A DNA stretch of 6,093 nt from assembly GCA_030040395.1 (NCBI GenBank), contig JASHTU010000413.1, positions 1 to 6,093 on the forward strand, written 5' to 3'. Position numbers and translations under genes: made by a program. Within the stretch, counting starts at the first letter, position 1. Every line of letters starts with the position of its first letter. Below the pieces are notes generated by a model, which saw only the letters and a list, made by a program, of their open reading frames with translations, made no database searches and was not told the DNA's origin. The stretch is from Acidobacteriaceae bacterium (lineage in GTDB: Bacteria > Acidobacteriota > Terriglobia > Terriglobales > Acidobacteriaceae). Positions 5,527-6,093 of the stretch are shown here, one piece after another.

Positions 5527-5793
5527 CTACTGAAGAAGGTGGCAAAGGTTCCATAATCCGTAAATCCCAGCCACGGCCGCGGCCTCCAGGGCTATGGCCC
5601 AGGTAACGCCCGCGATGAGGCTTCCTTCCTTGTCCGTGGATCCGGAGTCATCGCAGTTTCCAATGTCCGCCAAGCCAGAAATATCCGCGGTGGGGCAGAC
5701 CAGACCTGCTATTATTGGAATGGACAGTCGGACTCCTTCGGCGAAAAGCGGCAACTCCTGGACCTCCGGAACCTCAAATGCTCGGCTCGCCAT
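5527..5793 (-). CDS. Small protein of unknown function, FxxP N-terminus and hydrophobic C-terminus
   Basis: I do not recognise this 88-aa protein. It is called a gene because a very purine-rich ribosome-binding site (GGGGAGGGGG, 5810-5801) lies 7 nt before the ATG, the codons look ordinary, and a small hairpin follows the stop. Seen: an acidic N-terminus with F-E-V-P-E-V-Q-E-L (6-14); a hydrophobic patch with S-I-P-I-I-A-G-L-V-C (24-33); a Gly/Asp/Ser-rich middle (38-57) with C47; and a hydrophobic C-terminal stretch (about 58-80) interrupted by E70 that could be a membrane or amphipathic helix; C84 is near the end. There is no classical signal peptide. The FxxPxV opening recalls the YxxPxL leader motif of some lasso-type peptide precursors, but no modification enzyme is in the window. 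It could equally be a small membrane protein. The next minus-strand gene is 240 bp downstream. Confidence 0.6.
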   Translation of the reverse strand: MASRAFEVPEVQELPLFAEGVRLSIPIIAGLVCPTADISGLADIGNCDDSGSTDKEGSLIAGVTWAIALEAAAVAGIYGLWNLCHLLQ

Positions 5794-5800
5794 GCGCTGA

Positions 5801-5810
5801 CCCCCTCCCC
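5801..5810 (-). promoter_or_regulatory. Ribosome-binding site of the 88-aa gene
   Basis: On the minus strand GGGGAGGGGG lies 7 nt before the ATG at 5793-5791. The GGAGG core (5808-5804) is 10 nt away. It is the most purine-rich ribosome-binding site in the window and is the main reason to accept this small gene. Confidence 0.55.
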
Positions 5811-6093
5811 AATTTCAACGGCATCCAACGACTTTCCGCCCGACGCCCAGCCCCGCGCCCTCTGGCAGAGCATGTGGCGTGCCACTCTTGGCCACAAGGA
5901 TTAGCAATTTAGAATCAATCACTCGGGAAGGTGGCTTCGGCGGCGCTGTATACGCACGTTTACAGGCGCATAGCCCCGAGACCCGCTTTGTATACATCGC
6001 CTGCAGTGCGGAATTGTTCGCCTTGCCATAATTTGGTCGAGCTGTCGAGAGTCCTGTTCGAAGGGCTGGCCTCCGCGGTGACAGCCGTCTTCA
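5811..6093. other. Terminal region with no supported gene
   Basis: I find no convincing gene in these 283 bases. A minus-strand frame is open from near the window edge down to 5815, but its product has no motif and a biased, unlikely composition. Plus-strand frames are broken by stops; the last one (after 5895) stays open to the edge and ends in a helix-like stretch, so a partial gene starting near the edge cannot be excluded. The hexamer GTATAC occurs twice (5948-5953, 5990-5995), the second inside the palindrome TGTATACA. The upstream signals of the 88-aa gene should lie here, but no clear promoter is visible. Confidence 0.4.

Noticed and set aside
5948..5995. Repeated GTATAC as a possible operator pair
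   Set aside because: Only six bases (seven with the preceding T) are shared, the 36-bp gap between copies has no symmetry, and no regulator gene is nearby.
5815..5997. 60-aa minus-strand frame upstream of the 88-aa gene
   Set aside because: No ribosome-binding site, no motif, and its frame is open by chance to near the window edge.
5870..6030. Plus-strand string resembling a GT4 motif (ACGVPLLATR) and a kinase glycine loop (EGGFGGAVY)
   Set aside because: The two strings belong to unrelated families, lie close together in one frame that has no start signal, and end at a TAA at 6029-6031; flanking residues match neither family. Taken as coincidence.

Overview
The window is a 6.1 kb piece of bacterial chromosome of moderately high GC. 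It carries housekeeping and cell-envelope genes and shows no sign of a mobile element, CRISPR array, rRNA or tRNA. The gene set (dnaX, a secreted M48 peptidase with TPR, a stand-alone bacterial SET-domain protein, a Pro-rich secreted TPR protein and an isolated prepilin peptidase) resembles Gram-negative soil bacteria such as Acidobacteriota. That assignment is an inference from gene content and protein style, because no marker gene is complete.

Left part (1-715): the first 160 bases are the 5' end of dnaX on the minus strand, cut by the window edge just after the Walker A motif. A 555-bp gap follows, with a dnaX ribosome-binding site and a possible -10 box on the minus strand. On the plus strand it holds a good sigma-70-type promoter (TTGACG, 17 bp, TACAAT) that fires rightward nearly 390 bases before the next firm gene. 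This long leader contains one small ORF of doubtful status (389-637).

Middle part (716-4252): a probable two-gene operon encodes an exported M48 zinc metalloprotease with C-terminal TPR (716-2107) and an exported protein of unknown function (2169-2906). The second gene converges on, and overlaps by 4 bases with, a minus-strand SET-domain protein (2903-3430). That protein has an intact catalytic core, a post-SET cysteine cluster and a histone-H1-like Lys/Arg-rich tail. Across a 93-bp divergent spacer lies a secreted TPR protein (3524-4252) with a long Pro/Ser/Asp-rich linker.

Right part (4253-6093): a strong hairpin lies in the gap before a complete minus-strand prepilin peptidase (4375-5286), which has both catalytic aspartates and the C-X2-C-X21-C-X2-C zinc motif. 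It has no Shine-Dalgarno sequence and a -10-like box almost on its start codon. Upstream on the same strand is a small unrecognised 88-aa protein (5527-5793) with a purine-rich ribosome-binding site, an FxxP-containing N-terminus and a hydrophobic C-terminal segment. The last 300 bases hold no gene I can support.

Functionally, the peptidase, its partner, the TPR protein and the prepilin peptidase all act in or across the envelope. They do not form one visible pathway. The items most worth a second look are the SET protein with its basic tail and the 88-aa small protein.
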